Positions 30,020 to 39,033 are shown, numbered from the stretch's first letter. The stretch: 63,484 nucleotides of DNA from Corynebacterium propinquum DSM 44285 (GCF_000375525.1 NZ_AQXC01000013.1:1-63484), one strand, 5' to 3'. Program-made: numbers and translations. Notes: generated by a model from the letters alone, not told the origin.

Positions 30020-31066
30020 TTATTTTACTTCTTTTCCGAATGTGGTTGCGATTTTCCGTGCGGTTTCTTTGGCGAAGGGGCCGACTCCGGTGATCGTTGC
30101 TGACCCGGGGCCAGTCCAGTCACCGTAACCGACTAAGTGTAGATCGGCATATTTTGGAGTCGTGCCATTGAGCAGATGCCTAATCGGGTTCAGCGCGGGT
30201 CGGAAACCGGTGCACCAGATCAGATGTTCGGCGCTGACTTCATCGAGAGAGTCAAACATCGGAGTTGCCTGCAACCGCCCGGAATCACGAGCCTCGCGCA
30301 CTTTCGGCAGGGCGACGATGTCGCCCAGGTTGCTATCAGCCCCAGGGTCTTCGTCGCCACGTTGCAGGGCTAGGGTTCGTTTTCTATTGCGGCGAAATAA
30401 CACGCGGCCATCGACATCATCAGGCATCCACCGTGGTTCATGCCGGGTGTACCAGGTGACATCGGCATGGTCGGCGAGTTCGGCGGTTATTTGTGCCGCA
30501 GAGTTTCCGGCACCTGCTACAGCGACAGAAGAATCGCCGAAGGGGTCCGGCCCGGGATAATTCGCGGAATGCCATTGGGTGCCGTCAAACGTGCCTGGGT
30601 AATGCGGAACAAAAGGGCTAGACCAGGTTCCAGTGGCAGCGACGATGTGTGTTGCGGTCCAGGACTGCTCGCCAGCAAAAACCTGGTAGCCGTCGTCATT
30701 CCGTTCTACTTGGTCAACGTATACGGGTCGGTCAACGGGAATCTGGTAGCGCTGCTCATATTCGTCCAAATAAGCAACGACGTGGTCAGCCGGAGGGAAG
30801 CCGTCGTATTCTGGCATGGGTTTGCCCGGAAGATTGGAAAAACTCGCGGTGGAAAACAACGTCATGGACGGCCATACGTGACGCCATGCCCCACCAGGGG
30901 CGTCTTGATCATCCAGAATGAGGGTGTCGACCCCAGCGCGCAGTAGATAGTAGGCGGTGGCCAGGCCTGATTGGCCGCCTCCAATAATGATGGCTTCGTG
31001 GTGGTCAATGTTGGGGTGGTCAAAGTTGGGGTTGCGTTCGTGAGCGCGTGTGCCGGTCGTATTCAT
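30020..31066 (-). CDS. flavin-dependent monooxygenase-like oxidoreductase (ArsO-like)
   Basis: The protein has 348 residues from ATG 31066 (MNTTGTRAHERNPNFDHPNI). FAD binds at EAIIIGGGQSGLATAYYLLR and NADPH at SVAVAGAGNSAAQITAELAD; between them LPGKPMPEYDGFPP and the late HLIWCTGFRPAL match the FMO/ArsO type. It lies 60 bases behind arsR on the same strand, so it is likely in the arsR transcript. ArsO proteins are recurrent in actinobacterial ars clusters, but their reaction is not settled. An arsenic role is inferred from context. A start at 31099 would add 11 residues. Confidence 0.75.
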   Translation of the reverse strand: MNTTGTRAHERNPNFDHPNIDHHEAIIIGGGQSGLATAYYLLRAGVDTLILDDQDAPGGAWRHVWPSMTLFSTASFSNLPGKPMPEYDGFPPADHVVAYLDEYEQRYQIPVDRPVYVDQVERNDDGYQVFAGEQSWTATHIVAATGTWSSPFVPHYPGTFDGTQWHSANYPGPDPFGDSSVAVAGAGNSAAQITAELADHADVTWYTRHEPRWMPDDVDGRVLFRRNRKRTLALQRGDEDPGADSNLGDIVALPKVREARDSGRLQATPMFDSLDEVSAEHLIWCTGFRPALNPIRHLLNGTTPKYADLHLVGYGDWTGPGSATITGVGPFAKETARKIATTFGKEVK

Positions 31067-31126
31067 AGATTTTGTCCCTTGCGCTGTCTTGCCTTCCATC
31101 GTGTCGCCGTTGCTGTTTGCTTAGTT

Positions 31127-31474
31127 CTATCCGATCTGCAGGACGGTACGTAGTTCTGCGAAAAGCTGTGGACGCACGCGGTGGGTGACCGTACGGCCGA
31201 CTCGTACCTTGTTTAATAAGCCGACCTCGGTTAAGCGTGCTAAATGATGGGATACGGTAGGTTGGCTCAACCCTGATAATTCTGTTAACTCTGCGACGCT
31301 AACTGGTTCGCATCCCTCCGCAGCTAGCCGCGAGAGTAATCGTAGGCGGGTGGGATCGGACAGCGCTGTGAACAGAATGGAATAGCGTTCAGCTTCGCTT
31401 TTGGTCAAAAGGCCAGATCCCAGGGAACAACAGGAGGCAGGATCAGTCAGCGGGGAAGTCTCTGGGGAGGTCAT
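31127..31474 (-). CDS. arsR: arsenite-responsive repressor ArsR
   Basis: The 115-residue SmtB/ArsR winged-helix repressor has the recognition region LTELSGLSQPTVSHHLARL. The N-terminal PASCCSLGSG puts Cys at 15 and 16, and EGCEP puts Cys at 55. That is the same trio reported as the As(III) site of C. glutamicum ArsR, distinct from the E. coli helix site. It diverges from acr3 across a shared palindromic operator and should repress both directions until arsenite binds. Confidence 0.95.
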   Translation of the reverse strand: MTSPETSPLTDPASCCSLGSGLLTKSEAERYSILFTALSDPTRLRLLSRLAAEGCEPVSVAELTELSGLSQPTVSHHLARLTEVGLLNKVRVGRTVTHRVRPQLFAELRTVLQIG

Positions 31475-31495
31475 AACAACTATGTTATATTGACG

Positions 31496-31531
31496 GCTAT
31501 CGATATAATATATTGATAGCTATCGATATAA
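31496..31531. promoter_or_regulatory. ars operator: direct and inverted repeats between arsR and acr3
   Basis: GCTATCGATATAA occurs at 31496-31508 and again at 31519-31531. Between them CTATCGATAT...TGATAG (31497-31519) forms a near palindrome. The AT-rich block lies 22 bases upstream of arsR and 47 before acr3, the expected place for ArsR binding. Confidence 0.7.
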
Positions 31532-31577
31532 GTTTAGGATTCTGGCTTGATGCTCAGAATTGTTTTTAAGGAGTTTT

Positions 31578-32675
31578 ATGACCGTTGCCCAACGTCCGCG
31601 TATGTCCTGGTTGAATCGATTTTTACCGGTATGGATCCTCGTCGCGATGGGTGTTGGACTACTCCTGGGGCGCACGATGCCGGGAATCGGAGAAACGCTG
31701 GCGCGGCTAGAAGTAGGCGGTATTTCTTTGCCGATTACACTCGGTTTGCTGGTGATGATGTACCCGCCTTTAGCGAAAGTTCGTTACGATAAAACCCGCA
31801 AGATCGTTGCAGATAAGCGGTTGATGACAGTATCAATCGTGCTTAATTGGCTGGTGGGGCCAGCTTTTATGTTTGCATTGGCGTGGTTTTTCTTACCTGA
31901 TCAGCCGGAACTTCGTACTGGATTAATCATCGTTGGCTTGGCCAGGTGCATTGCAATGGTGCTGGTGTGGTCTGATCTATCCTGTGGTGACCGGGAAGCT
32001 ACAGCTGTTTTGGTGGCTATTAACTCTGTATTTCAGGTACTTATGTTCGGGCTGCTTGGCTGGTTTTATCTGCAAGTATTACCCCAATGGTTGGGGCTGG
32101 GTGCCAGCGAAGTGGAGTTTTCCTTCTGGACCATCGTGAGTTCTGTGTTGGTGTTCCTCGGAGTGCCTCTGGTTGCTGGTGCTTTGTCCCGGGTTGTGGG
32201 AGAAAATATCAAAGGGCGGCAGTGGTATGAAACGAAATTTTTGCCAGCTATTTCACCATTGGCGCTGCTTGGGCTGTTGTACACCATCGTTTTATTGTTT
32301 TCCCTGCAGGGTGAACACATTGCAGCGCAACCGACGGCAGTAGTTCGTGTAGCCGTCCCGTTGCTGCTTTATTTTGTTGGGATGTTTGCTGTGTCGTTGG
32401 TTGTTTCAAAACTGGTGGGGATGAATTATGCGCAGTCTTCGTCGGTGTCGTTTACAGCTGCCGGAAATAATTTCGAATTGGCTATTGCCGTATCCATCGG
32501 TACTTTCGGAGCGCATTCCGCACAAGCGTTAGCTGGAACAATAGGTCCGATGGTCGAGATTCCTGTGCTTGTCGGGTTGGTTTACGTCATGTTGTGGTTG
32601 GGGCCGAAGCTTTTCCCTGGCGATGCAACTGTGCCAGCTGCGAATAGAGAAGCAAGGGTTGTGCGCAACGCCTGA
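31578..32675 (+). CDS. acr3: arsenite efflux transporter Acr3
   Basis: Acr3 expels arsenite, driven by the membrane potential. The protein has 365 residues from ATG 31578, preceded by AAGGAG at 31568-31573. Ten membrane segments are visible. The conserved functional Cys is C124 in LARCIAMVLVWSDLSCGDRE, and AAGNNFELAIAVSIGTFG near the C-terminus is also characteristic. No arsenate reductase gene is present in the window, so arsenate resistance would need one elsewhere. A duplicated TCGCACACTGT follows the stop. Confidence 0.95.
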   Translation: MTVAQRPRMSWLNRFLPVWILVAMGVGLLLGRTMPGIGETLARLEVGGISLPITLGLLVMMYPPLAKVRYDKTRKIVADKRLMTVSIVLNWLVGPAFMFALAWFFLPDQPELRTGLIIVGLARCIAMVLVWSDLSCGDREATAVLVAINSVFQVLMFGLLGWFYLQVLPQWLGLGASEVEFSFWTIVSSVLVFLGVPLVAGALSRVVGENIKGRQWYETKFLPAISPLALLGLLYTIVLLFSLQGEHIAAQPTAVVRVAVPLLLYFVGMFAVSLVVSKLVGMNYAQSSSVSFTAAGNNFELAIAVSIGTFGAHSAQALAGTIGPMVEIPVLVGLVYVMLWLGPKLFPGDATVPAANREARVVRNA

Positions 32676-32677
32676 AC

Positions 32678-32706
32678 TCGCACACTGTCAGAGCTTCGCA
32701 CACTGT
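32678..32706. repeat. 11-bp duplication after acr3 stop
   Basis: TCGCACACTGT occurs at 32678-32688 and 32696-32706, an 18-base period, starting two bases after the acr3 stop. Confidence 0.75.
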
Positions 32707-32750
32707 TAAATCTTGACATACTGCCTAATCAGGGCGCGGATATATGGAAA

Positions 32751-32783
32751 GCCCGGCGGCAGAACTAGCGTCTGCAGCCGGGC
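32751..32783. terminator. hairpin between convergent acr3 and metI
   Basis: GCCCGGCGGCAGA (32751-32763) pairs with TCTGCAGCCGGGC (32771-32783) with one mismatch around a 7-base loop. On the minus strand it is followed by TTTCC. It probably ends the metQNI transcript and perhaps acr3 as well. Confidence 0.6.
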
Positions 32784-32825
32784 CGGGAAACAACAGGGTA
32801 CTGTGCTGGCTAGCCAGCCAGTGAG

Positions 32826-33500
32826 TTAGCGGCGCATGATCTTCTTGGACAGCCAGTTACCGAAGAACTGCGCGGCTTGGACGATGATGATGATTGCGGC
32901 GGTAGCAATCAGTGTGACCTTGTAGTCGAAGGCGCGGTGTCCGTAAACGATGGCGAAATCGCCCAAACCGCCGCCGCCGATGTATCCGGCCATCGCGGAC
33001 ATATCGACGATTGCGATGAAGATGAAGGTGTATCCCAGCACCAGCGGCCCCAGCGCTTCGGGGAGGATCACGCGGGTGATGATCCGCCACGGTCCTGCCC
33101 CCATTGCCCGGGCGGCTTCAATAATGCCTGGGTCGATCGAGACCAAGTTCTGCTCGACGATGCGTGCGACCGCGAAGGTGGCGGCGATGCCCATCACGAA
33201 TGCGGCTGGTTCACGCCCGATCGACGAGCCGAGCACGCCGATGGTGATCGGCTGCATCAGGGCCAGCAAAATGATGAACGGGATCGGGCGGACGAAGTTC
33301 ACCAGAATGTTCAGGATCGTGTAGACGACTTTGTTCTGCAGGATCCCGCTCTCGCGGGTGGTGAACAGGAATACGCCGACCACGAGGCCAAGGACACCAC
33401 CAACGACCATGGCGAAAGCCACCATGACCAAAGTGTCGACGACGGCATCGGAAAACATGGGGCCCAGGCGGTCCCAGTTGGTATCAGCTGCGGAAATCAT
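32826..33500 (-). CDS. metI: methionine ABC transporter permease MetI
   Basis: The 224-residue permease has five membrane segments and the ABC coupling loop (EAARAMGAGPWRIITRVILP) that contacts MetN. AMAGYIGGGGLGDFAIVYGH is typical of MetI. It overlaps metN by four bases (33497-33500). It is the last gene of metQ-metN-metI and imports D- or L-methionine and possibly sulfoxides. Confidence 0.95.
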   Translation of the reverse strand: MISAADTNWDRLGPMFSDAVVDTLVMVAFAMVVGGVLGLVVGVFLFTTRESGILQNKVVYTILNILVNFVRPIPFIILLALMQPITIGVLGSSIGREPAAFVMGIAATFAVARIVEQNLVSIDPGIIEAARAMGAGPWRIITRVILPEALGPLVLGYTFIFIAIVDMSAMAGYIGGGGLGDFAIVYGHRAFDYKVTLIATAAIIIIVQAAQFFGNWLSKKIMRR

Positions 33501-34573
33501 CGCTTAATCTCCTCAATGTGGGTGCGCTGGGACAGGGTGCGGTAAAACTCGTCGATGGCGGAATCATCACCGTTGAGACGCACGGTCATTTTGCCGAAGG
33601 ATTGCTGCTGCAAGGTGGTCACGCCACCGTGCACGATGTTGATGGAACCACCGGAAGAGCGCAGTGTGGCAGCGGCTTCGAAGAACCCAGAGTTTTCGGT
33701 CAACTCGATGGTAAACAGCCGCCCCTCGTGAGCCAGCAAGTCATCGGCTTCGATGGCATCGGGTTCATTGCGCAGGGCAGTGGCGACGAAGCGCTTGGCG
33801 ACGTCGGTTTTCGGTGCCGAAAACACGTCGTAGATCTCGCCATATTCCACGATGGAGCCGTTTTCCATCACCGCGACTTTATCGGCGATCGAGCGCACAA
33901 CTTCCATTTCGTGGGTGATCACGACGATCGTGATGCCAAACTCCTGGTTGACTTTTCGCAGCACATCCAGGATTTCTTGCGTGGTCTCTGGGTCGAGTGC
34001 GGAGGTGGCTTCGTCGGCAAGCAACAGCGACGGGTTGGTCGCCAATGCGCGGGCGATGCCGACGCGCTGCTTCTGGCCACCGGAAAGCTGCTCGGGGTAG
34101 GAGTTGCCGCGCTCGCCCAGGCCGACGAATTCGAGGAGTTCGTTGACGCGCTTGGTGCGCTCGGCTTTTGGCACCCCGGCCAGTTTCAGCGGGAATTCGA
34201 TATTTGCCGCTGCGGTGCGGGAATTAAACAGGTTGAACTGTTGGAAGATCATCCCGATATTGCGACGCAGCCCGCGCATTTTTGCTTCGGACATGCCGAC
34301 GATCTCTGTGCCGTCGAGTTTCAGCGAACCCGAGGTTGGGTTATCCAGACCGTTAATCAGGCGTACCAGGGTGGATTTGCCCGCGCCGGAATAACCGATG
34401 ATGCCGATGACCTCGCCTGATTCGACGGTCAGGGTGACATCGTCGACGGCGGTGACCTGTGCGGCGCCTTTCTTTTTGGCGTCGAAGACCTTGTTGACGT
34501 TGGTGAATTCGATGCGGGTGCCGCGGCGTTCGCCACTTCCGCTAGCTGGGCTTGTACCCGAGTGTGTTACCAC
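33497..34573 (-). CDS. metN: methionine ABC transporter ATP-binding protein MetN
   Basis: The 358-residue ATPase has Walker A GYSGAGKSTLVRLINGL, signature LSGGQKQRVGIARAL and Walker B SLLLADEATSALD. A C-terminal NIL domain (LFTIELTENSGFFEAAATLR, SINIVHGGVTTLQQQSFGKM) follows; in the family it binds methionine and inhibits transport when cells are replete. It is separated from metQ by about 175 bases containing a strong hairpin, unlike the tight metN-metI overlap. Confidence 0.97.
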   Translation of the reverse strand: MVTHSGTSPASGSGERRGTRIEFTNVNKVFDAKKKGAAQVTAVDDVTLTVESGEVIGIIGYSGAGKSTLVRLINGLDNPTSGSLKLDGTEIVGMSEAKMRGLRRNIGMIFQQFNLFNSRTAAANIEFPLKLAGVPKAERTKRVNELLEFVGLGERGNSYPEQLSGGQKQRVGIARALATNPSLLLADEATSALDPETTQEILDVLRKVNQEFGITIVVITHEMEVVRSIADKVAVMENGSIVEYGEIYDVFSAPKTDVAKRFVATALRNEPDAIEADDLLAHEGRLFTIELTENSGFFEAAATLRSSGGSINIVHGGVTTLQQQSFGKMTVRLNGDDSAIDEFYRTLSQRTHIEEIKR

Positions 34574-34603
34574 GAAAAACCATCATTTCTTCTTAGACGG
34601 AAA

Positions 34604-34640
34604 ACGCTTAGTCGCAGCTATGTTAGCCGGGACTAAGCGT
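34604..34640 (-). promoter_or_regulatory. 10-bp perfect hairpin between metQ and metN
   Basis: ACGCTTAGTC (34604-34613) and GACTAAGCGT (34631-34640) form a perfect stem with a 17-base loop. It lies in the metQ-metN gap on the transcript. It could stabilise the metQ message or attenuate metNI, giving more binding protein than transporter. No U-tract follows. Confidence 0.5.
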
Positions 34641-34706
34641 GTGTCGTTACTAGCCTGCTCGGAAAGTCCGGAGGAATACCGGAAGCGTTCCGAATGAGCT
34701 GTGCTG

Positions 34707-34742
34707 CAGTAGCGCCAGCAGCGACAGTAGCGCCAGCAGCTC
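34707..34742. repeat. 18-bp tandem duplication just after metQ
   Basis: CAGTAGCGCCAGCAGC is repeated at 34707 and 34725 with an 18-base period. The block ends five bases from the metQ stop. Confidence 0.85.
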
Positions 34743-34747
34743 CAGGG

Positions 34748-35635
34748 CTAGCCTTGCAGTTCTGCTTCCAGATCGTCGAGGATCTTCTGCAGTTCTTCAC
34801 GCGGGCGCTGGACCTGCACTGTGGTTCCGCCGGATTCTTCGAATACCGCCTTGGCAACGCGCTCGTCGTGCCACAGCTCGGCCAGCTCGTTCAAGACTTC
34901 GTCGTCGACGGCGTCGGCACGAACAACCCACAGGTTGATGTATGGCTCGGCGCTTTCTGCGTTCGGATCGTCGTCGAAGATAGCTTCTTCTGGGTCAATA
35001 TTGGCCTGGTCCAGGAAGTTATTGTTGATCACAGCTGGCTGGCCCAGGCGGTACTGCCGCGCGGTTTCGGAAGCATCGACCGTGGTGACAGTGACCTTGG
35101 AGGCTTCTTTATCGATGTCAGCCACGCTTGGGGTGTACTTGACGTCGCCAACCAACTCCACCAACCCGGCCTCACGCAACAGCAACAGTGCGCGACCCTG
35201 GTTGACGGTGTCGTTCGGGATGACAACTTCTTCGCCCTCGATCTTGTCGACGTCGAGCTCGTCGGCACCTTCCCAGAACAGTCCCATCTTGTAGATTTCC
35301 GTGGATACCAGTGGTGCCAGGTCATCGCCGGAATCAACGTTGTACTGTGCCAAGAACATCAGGTGCTGGAATTTGTTGATGTCGTTTTCGCCCTGGCTCA
35401 GAGCAGGGTTGGGCTGGGAGTATTCCGCGAAGTTTTCAATCTCGATGTTGAAGCCATGTTCTTCAGCGACTTCTTCGAATACTGACCATGATTCCAGCGA
35501 AGCATCGGTGGTGCCGATGGTGATGGTGTCGTCTTTGGAATATGGGGTATAAGCGGCGTTGTCGCCGGAACAGGCAACCAGAGTGGCTGCAGTCAGTGCA
35601 GCAGTGCTACCGGCAATAATGCGGCGGATGTTCAT
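34748..35635 (-). CDS. metQ: methionine-binding lipoprotein MetQ
   Basis: The protein has 295 residues from ATG 35635. MNIRRIIAGSTAALTAATLV runs into the lipobox LVACS, so the mature protein is lipid-anchored outside the membrane. The NlpA/MetQ fold is seen in TITIGTTDASLESWSVFEEV, VVIPNDTVNQGRALLLLREA and QPAVINNNFLDQANIDPEEA. It is first gene of the metQNI operon. A start at 35695 would add 20 polar residues before the signal peptide and is unlikely. Confidence 0.95.
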   Translation of the reverse strand: MNIRRIIAGSTAALTAATLVACSGDNAAYTPYSKDDTITIGTTDASLESWSVFEEVAEEHGFNIEIENFAEYSQPNPALSQGENDINKFQHLMFLAQYNVDSGDDLAPLVSTEIYKMGLFWEGADELDVDKIEGEEVVIPNDTVNQGRALLLLREAGLVELVGDVKYTPSVADIDKEASKVTVTTVDASETARQYRLGQPAVINNNFLDQANIDPEEAIFDDDPNAESAEPYINLWVVRADAVDDEVLNELAELWHDERVAKAVFEESGGTTVQVQRPREELQKILDDLEAELQG

Positions 35636-35727
35636 AAGGGGTGTCCTTTCATGGGGTGTGCGTCGACGGGCTTGTGCATGGTGGGCCTCCAGCATGCGTC
35701 AGTGGGCCCGGTACGCATGTCGCGCAA

Positions 35728-35765
35728 TGACGTGGAATCTAGCAGAGTCTGTACAGCTTTGTCTA
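35728..35765 (-). promoter_or_regulatory. metQ promoter with McbR-like operator
   Basis: On the minus strand TAGACA and TAGATT, 18 bases apart, form a plausible -35/-10 pair. TAGAC-N6-GTACA (35750-35765) overlaps the -35 and matches the McbR consensus TAGAC-N6-GTCTA at 8 of 10 positions. McbR represses methionine and sulfur genes in C. glutamicum, so methionine control is likely. Confidence 0.45.
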
Positions 35766-35814
35766 TATTTTCGTTCAACCATCGCCACGTCGGGCCGTAT
35801 GAAAAATACTTTGT

Positions 35815-35855
35815 TCGAAAATATATACGCATGTGTGAGAGTTTCTGTGTAGGGT
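35815..35855 (+). promoter_or_regulatory. SOS-box-like operator and leaderless promoter of dnaE2
   Basis: TCGAAAATATATACGC (35815-35830) again shows the TCGAAMA left half and a CGC end, as before imuA'. TAGGGT (35850-35855) is a likely -10 seven bases before ATG 35863, implying a leaderless mRNA. Confidence 0.5.
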
Positions 35856-35862
35856 TACTCTC

Positions 35863-38800
35863 ATGAATTTCAACGGTGGTGCGGGCCTGTCGTGGTCGCG
35901 TTTGGAGCGGATTTTATCTGGGTGCCCGGTGCCTCATCCGGTAGCGCTGCCACCAGGGGCTGATATTGCTGCGGCGACGGAGGAAAATACAGGGTATAAG
36001 CGTGCCGACGGTCCAGCCTTCGCAGAATTGGCTGCGGTGAGTTCATATAGCTTTTTGGCTGGGGCCTCGGACCCAGAAGCGCTGGTAGAACGCGCTTGTG
36101 AATTGGGTCTAACTGCGTTGGGGATCTGCGATCATGACGGTTTTTATGGATCCATTGTGTTCGCAGAAGCCGCAGCCAAAGCTGGCTTGCCGACGGTTTT
36201 TGGCGCCCGTTTGAGTCTGGATCATGGCAGTCTTACCGTCTTGGCGTGCACCCCGGAAGGCTACCGGTTGCTGTCCCGGGTGATGGCGGCGGCGCATATG
36301 GCGAGCACAGACCGCCGCCCGCGGTATCCAAGCTTGGAATCATTTGCGGAGCAATTAGCCGGGCAATGCTATATCCTCGTGGATTATTCCTGGCTTGATA
36401 TGCTCGATACCTTGATCGAATCTTTTGGAATAGACAGCTTGGTTCTGCACTATGAATCTAACTTGTTGCCGGAAGATGCCGACCGCTTTGCGGCACTGGA
36501 TGCAGCTGCCGCGCAACTAATGAGTCGGCACTCTGGTCTGCGCGCGATCATCAGCGCCAGCCCGCACGCTGCTACCCGTAGCCAGACCCGACTGGCCAGT
36601 GCGAAAGCCGCGTTGGCCCAGCGGGAATCGCTGGCAGCTGCCAGCTGGCATACCCACCCGATGGGCGCGCAGTGGCTGCGAGATGGTCGCAGCATGCTGC
36701 GGCTGGCCCCAGGGCGGGAAAAGCTCCTGGAAACTACCGTGAAGATTGCCGAAGAGTGCGCGTTTAGCTGGGATATCGTGGCACCGCGTCTGCCACATTT
36801 TGCAGTACCTGATGGCGAAACCGAGATGAGTTGGCTTCGGCAGCTGACCTATCGTCGGGCCCGAAAGCGTTATCAGGCCTACCCAGAACAGACTTATCGG
36901 CGGGCACGCACCCAGATTGAACATGAACTCGGGGTTATCGAGCAGCTGGGGTTTCCCGGCTATTTCTTGATCGTGATGGATATCGTCGATTTCTGTGCTC
37001 GGCAGAATATTTTGGCCCAGGGCCGGGGATCGGCAGCGAATTCTGTGGTGTGCTTCAGCCTGGGCATTACCAACGCGGAACCGATCAGTGCGCAGCTGTT
37101 ATTTGAGCGGTTTTTATCGGCGGATCGTGATGGACCGCCGGATATTGATTTAGATATTGAATCCACTCGCAGGGAAGAAGTTATCCAATACGTGTATGCC
37201 ACCTACGGGCGTGACCGTGCCGCGCAAGTGGCTAACGTGATTACCTACCGTCGGAAAGGTGCGGTACGCGATGCTGCCCGTGCCCTGGGCTTTCCGCAAG
37301 GTGCCGCGGATAGTTGGGCACAAGGAAAAACTGAACCACCAGATAATGTGCTGGCATTATCGGATCAATTCCTCGGCCAGCCGCGGCATTTGGGTATTCA
37401 CTCCGGTGGCATGGTGTTGTGCGATCGTCCTGTGACGGATGTGGTGCCGACGCAATGGGCGGCGATGGAAGGCCGCAGTGTCGTGCAATGGGATAAAGAC
37501 AGCTGCGCGGGTGCCGGGTTAGTGAAATTCGATCTACTGGGGCTGGGCATGTTGGAAGCACTGCACCACATGATTGACCTGGTGCAACAGCAACACGGAT
37601 ACACCGTGAACCTCTGGGAGATCGACCTGGCAGACTCCAACGTCTACGACATGCTCTGCAACGCCGATGCCGTCGGGGTATTCCAGGTGGAATCGCGCGC
37701 GCAGCTGAACACGCTGCCGCGGCTGAAGCCACGCTGCTTTTTTGACCTGGTAGTAGAAGTCGCGCTGATCCGCCCGGGCCCGATCCAGGGTGGTTCCGTG
37801 CACCCGTACCTGCGCCGACGGGACGGGCTAGAAGAGGTGACGTATGACCACCCGGTACTGGAGAAAGCACTGGCAAAAACTTTGGGCATCCCGTTGTTCC
37901 AGGAGCAGTTGATGCATATCGCGGTTGATGCCGCAGGTTTTACTGGTGCAGAAGCTGATGATCTGCGCCGGGCGATGGGCTCGAAGCGTTCGCCAGAACG
38001 GATGGCTGCGCTTCAGGAACGTTTCTTGCGCGGTTGTTGGGAAACCAATCAGATCGAGGCAGAAACCGCCTATAAGCTGTGGTCGAAGATCGTGGCTTTC
38101 GCTGCCTATGGGTTCCCAGAATCGCATTCGCAGTCTTTTGCCTCACTGGTGTTTTTCTCGGCATGGTTTAAGCGCTACTACCCGGCGGAATTCTGCGTCG
38201 GGCTGTTGCGGGCGCAACCGATGGGGTTTTATTCTCCACAGTCGCTGATCCAGGATGCCCGCCGCCACGGGGTGCAGATCCTGCCGGTCTCGGTGTTGGA
38301 TTCGCAGGTAGAAGCCAGCGTGAGCGGTGGGGCCATCCGCTTGGGGCTGGGTTCTGTGAAAGGCTTGTCGACGTCTACAGCTGAGGCCATCGTTGCTGCA
38401 CAAAATGCGTTGAGCCGGGAGTCTTCGGTGGCGGATGTGGTACGCCGCACCGGGGCTTCGGTGCGGGAAGTCGAAGCGCTCGCACGCGCCGGGGCGTTGG
38501 AGGTGCTGGGGCTGGATCGCAGGCAAGCACAATGGGTCGCTGGTGTGGCAGCCACTGAACAACCTGGCATGCTGCCGGGGCTTTCGGCGATTGCTGCGCC
38601 GGCGCTGCCCGGCATGAGTGGTTTTGAGATGCTGGCGGCAGATCTGGCTTCGACGGGAGTGACCCCAGAGACCCAGCCGATGGAGTTATTGCGTCATGCA
38701 CTAGCTGCTAACAACGTGGTGCGTGCCGAAGAGTTGTTGCAGGTGCCCGATGGCAGTCGCATTCGGGTGGCTGGCATGATCACCCACCGGCAACGGCCGA

Positions 38801-39033
38801 ATACCGCAAGTGGGGCGACGTTTTTTGGGATGGAGGATGAAACCGGGCTGATTAACGTTATTGTGTCGCCGGGGTTGTGGAAGCGGCAGAAAAGACTAGC
38901 GCGCACCGCCAAAGCTTTGGTGGTGCGCGGGATAGTGCAAAACGCGAGTGGGGCAGCCACGGTGGTGGCCGACCGGCTGGAGCCGCTGGAGGTCAGCGAA
39001 TTACTCGCGGTGCGCTCGCGGGATTTTCAATAG
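35863..39033 (+). CDS. dnaE2: error-prone DNA polymerase III alpha subunit DnaE2
   Basis: DnaE2 carries out damage-induced translesion synthesis with ImuA' and ImuB. The 1056 residues match the family. An N-terminal PHP domain (FAELAAVSSYSFLAGASDPE, LGICDHDGFYGSIVFAEAAA) comes first. The polymerase core has AQGRGSAANSVVCFSLGIT and the catalytic PDIDLDIE near residues 426-433. The OB-fold C-terminus (RIRVAGMITHRQRPNTASGA, DETGLINVIVSPGLW) follows. It lies 8 kb from imuB, separated by the ars and met loci. The SOS-like upstream site links it to imuA'B. Confidence 0.96.
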   Translation: MNFNGGAGLSWSRLERILSGCPVPHPVALPPGADIAAATEENTGYKRADGPAFAELAAVSSYSFLAGASDPEALVERACELGLTALGICDHDGFYGSIVFAEAAAKAGLPTVFGARLSLDHGSLTVLACTPEGYRLLSRVMAAAHMASTDRRPRYPSLESFAEQLAGQCYILVDYSWLDMLDTLIESFGIDSLVLHYESNLLPEDADRFAALDAAAAQLMSRHSGLRAIISASPHAATRSQTRLASAKAALAQRESLAAASWHTHPMGAQWLRDGRSMLRLAPGREKLLETTVKIAEECAFSWDIVAPRLPHFAVPDGETEMSWLRQLTYRRARKRYQAYPEQTYRRARTQIEHELGVIEQLGFPGYFLIVMDIVDFCARQNILAQGRGSAANSVVCFSLGITNAEPISAQLLFERFLSADRDGPPDIDLDIESTRREEVIQYVYATYGRDRAAQVANVITYRRKGAVRDAARALGFPQGAADSWAQGKTEPPDNVLALSDQFLGQPRHLGIHSGGMVLCDRPVTDVVPTQWAAMEGRSVVQWDKDSCAGAGLVKFDLLGLGMLEALHHMIDLVQQQHGYTVNLWEIDLADSNVYDMLCNADAVGVFQVESRAQLNTLPRLKPRCFFDLVVEVALIRPGPIQGGSVHPYLRRRDGLEEVTYDHPVLEKALAKTLGIPLFQEQLMHIAVDAAGFTGAEADDLRRAMGSKRSPERMAALQERFLRGCWETNQIEAETAYKLWSKIVAFAAYGFPESHSQSFASLVFFSAWFKRYYPAEFCVGLLRAQPMGFYSPQSLIQDARRHGVQILPVSVLDSQVEASVSGGAIRLGLGSVKGLSTSTAEAIVAAQNALSRESSVADVVRRTGASVREVEALARAGALEVLGLDRRQAQWVAGVAATEQPGMLPGLSAIAAPALPGMSGFEMLAADLASTGVTPETQPMELLRHALAANNVVRAEELLQVPDGSRIRVAGMITHRQRPNTASGATFFGMEDETGLINVIVSPGLWKRQKRLARTAKALVVRGIVQNASGAATVVADRLEPLEVSELLAVRSRDFQ

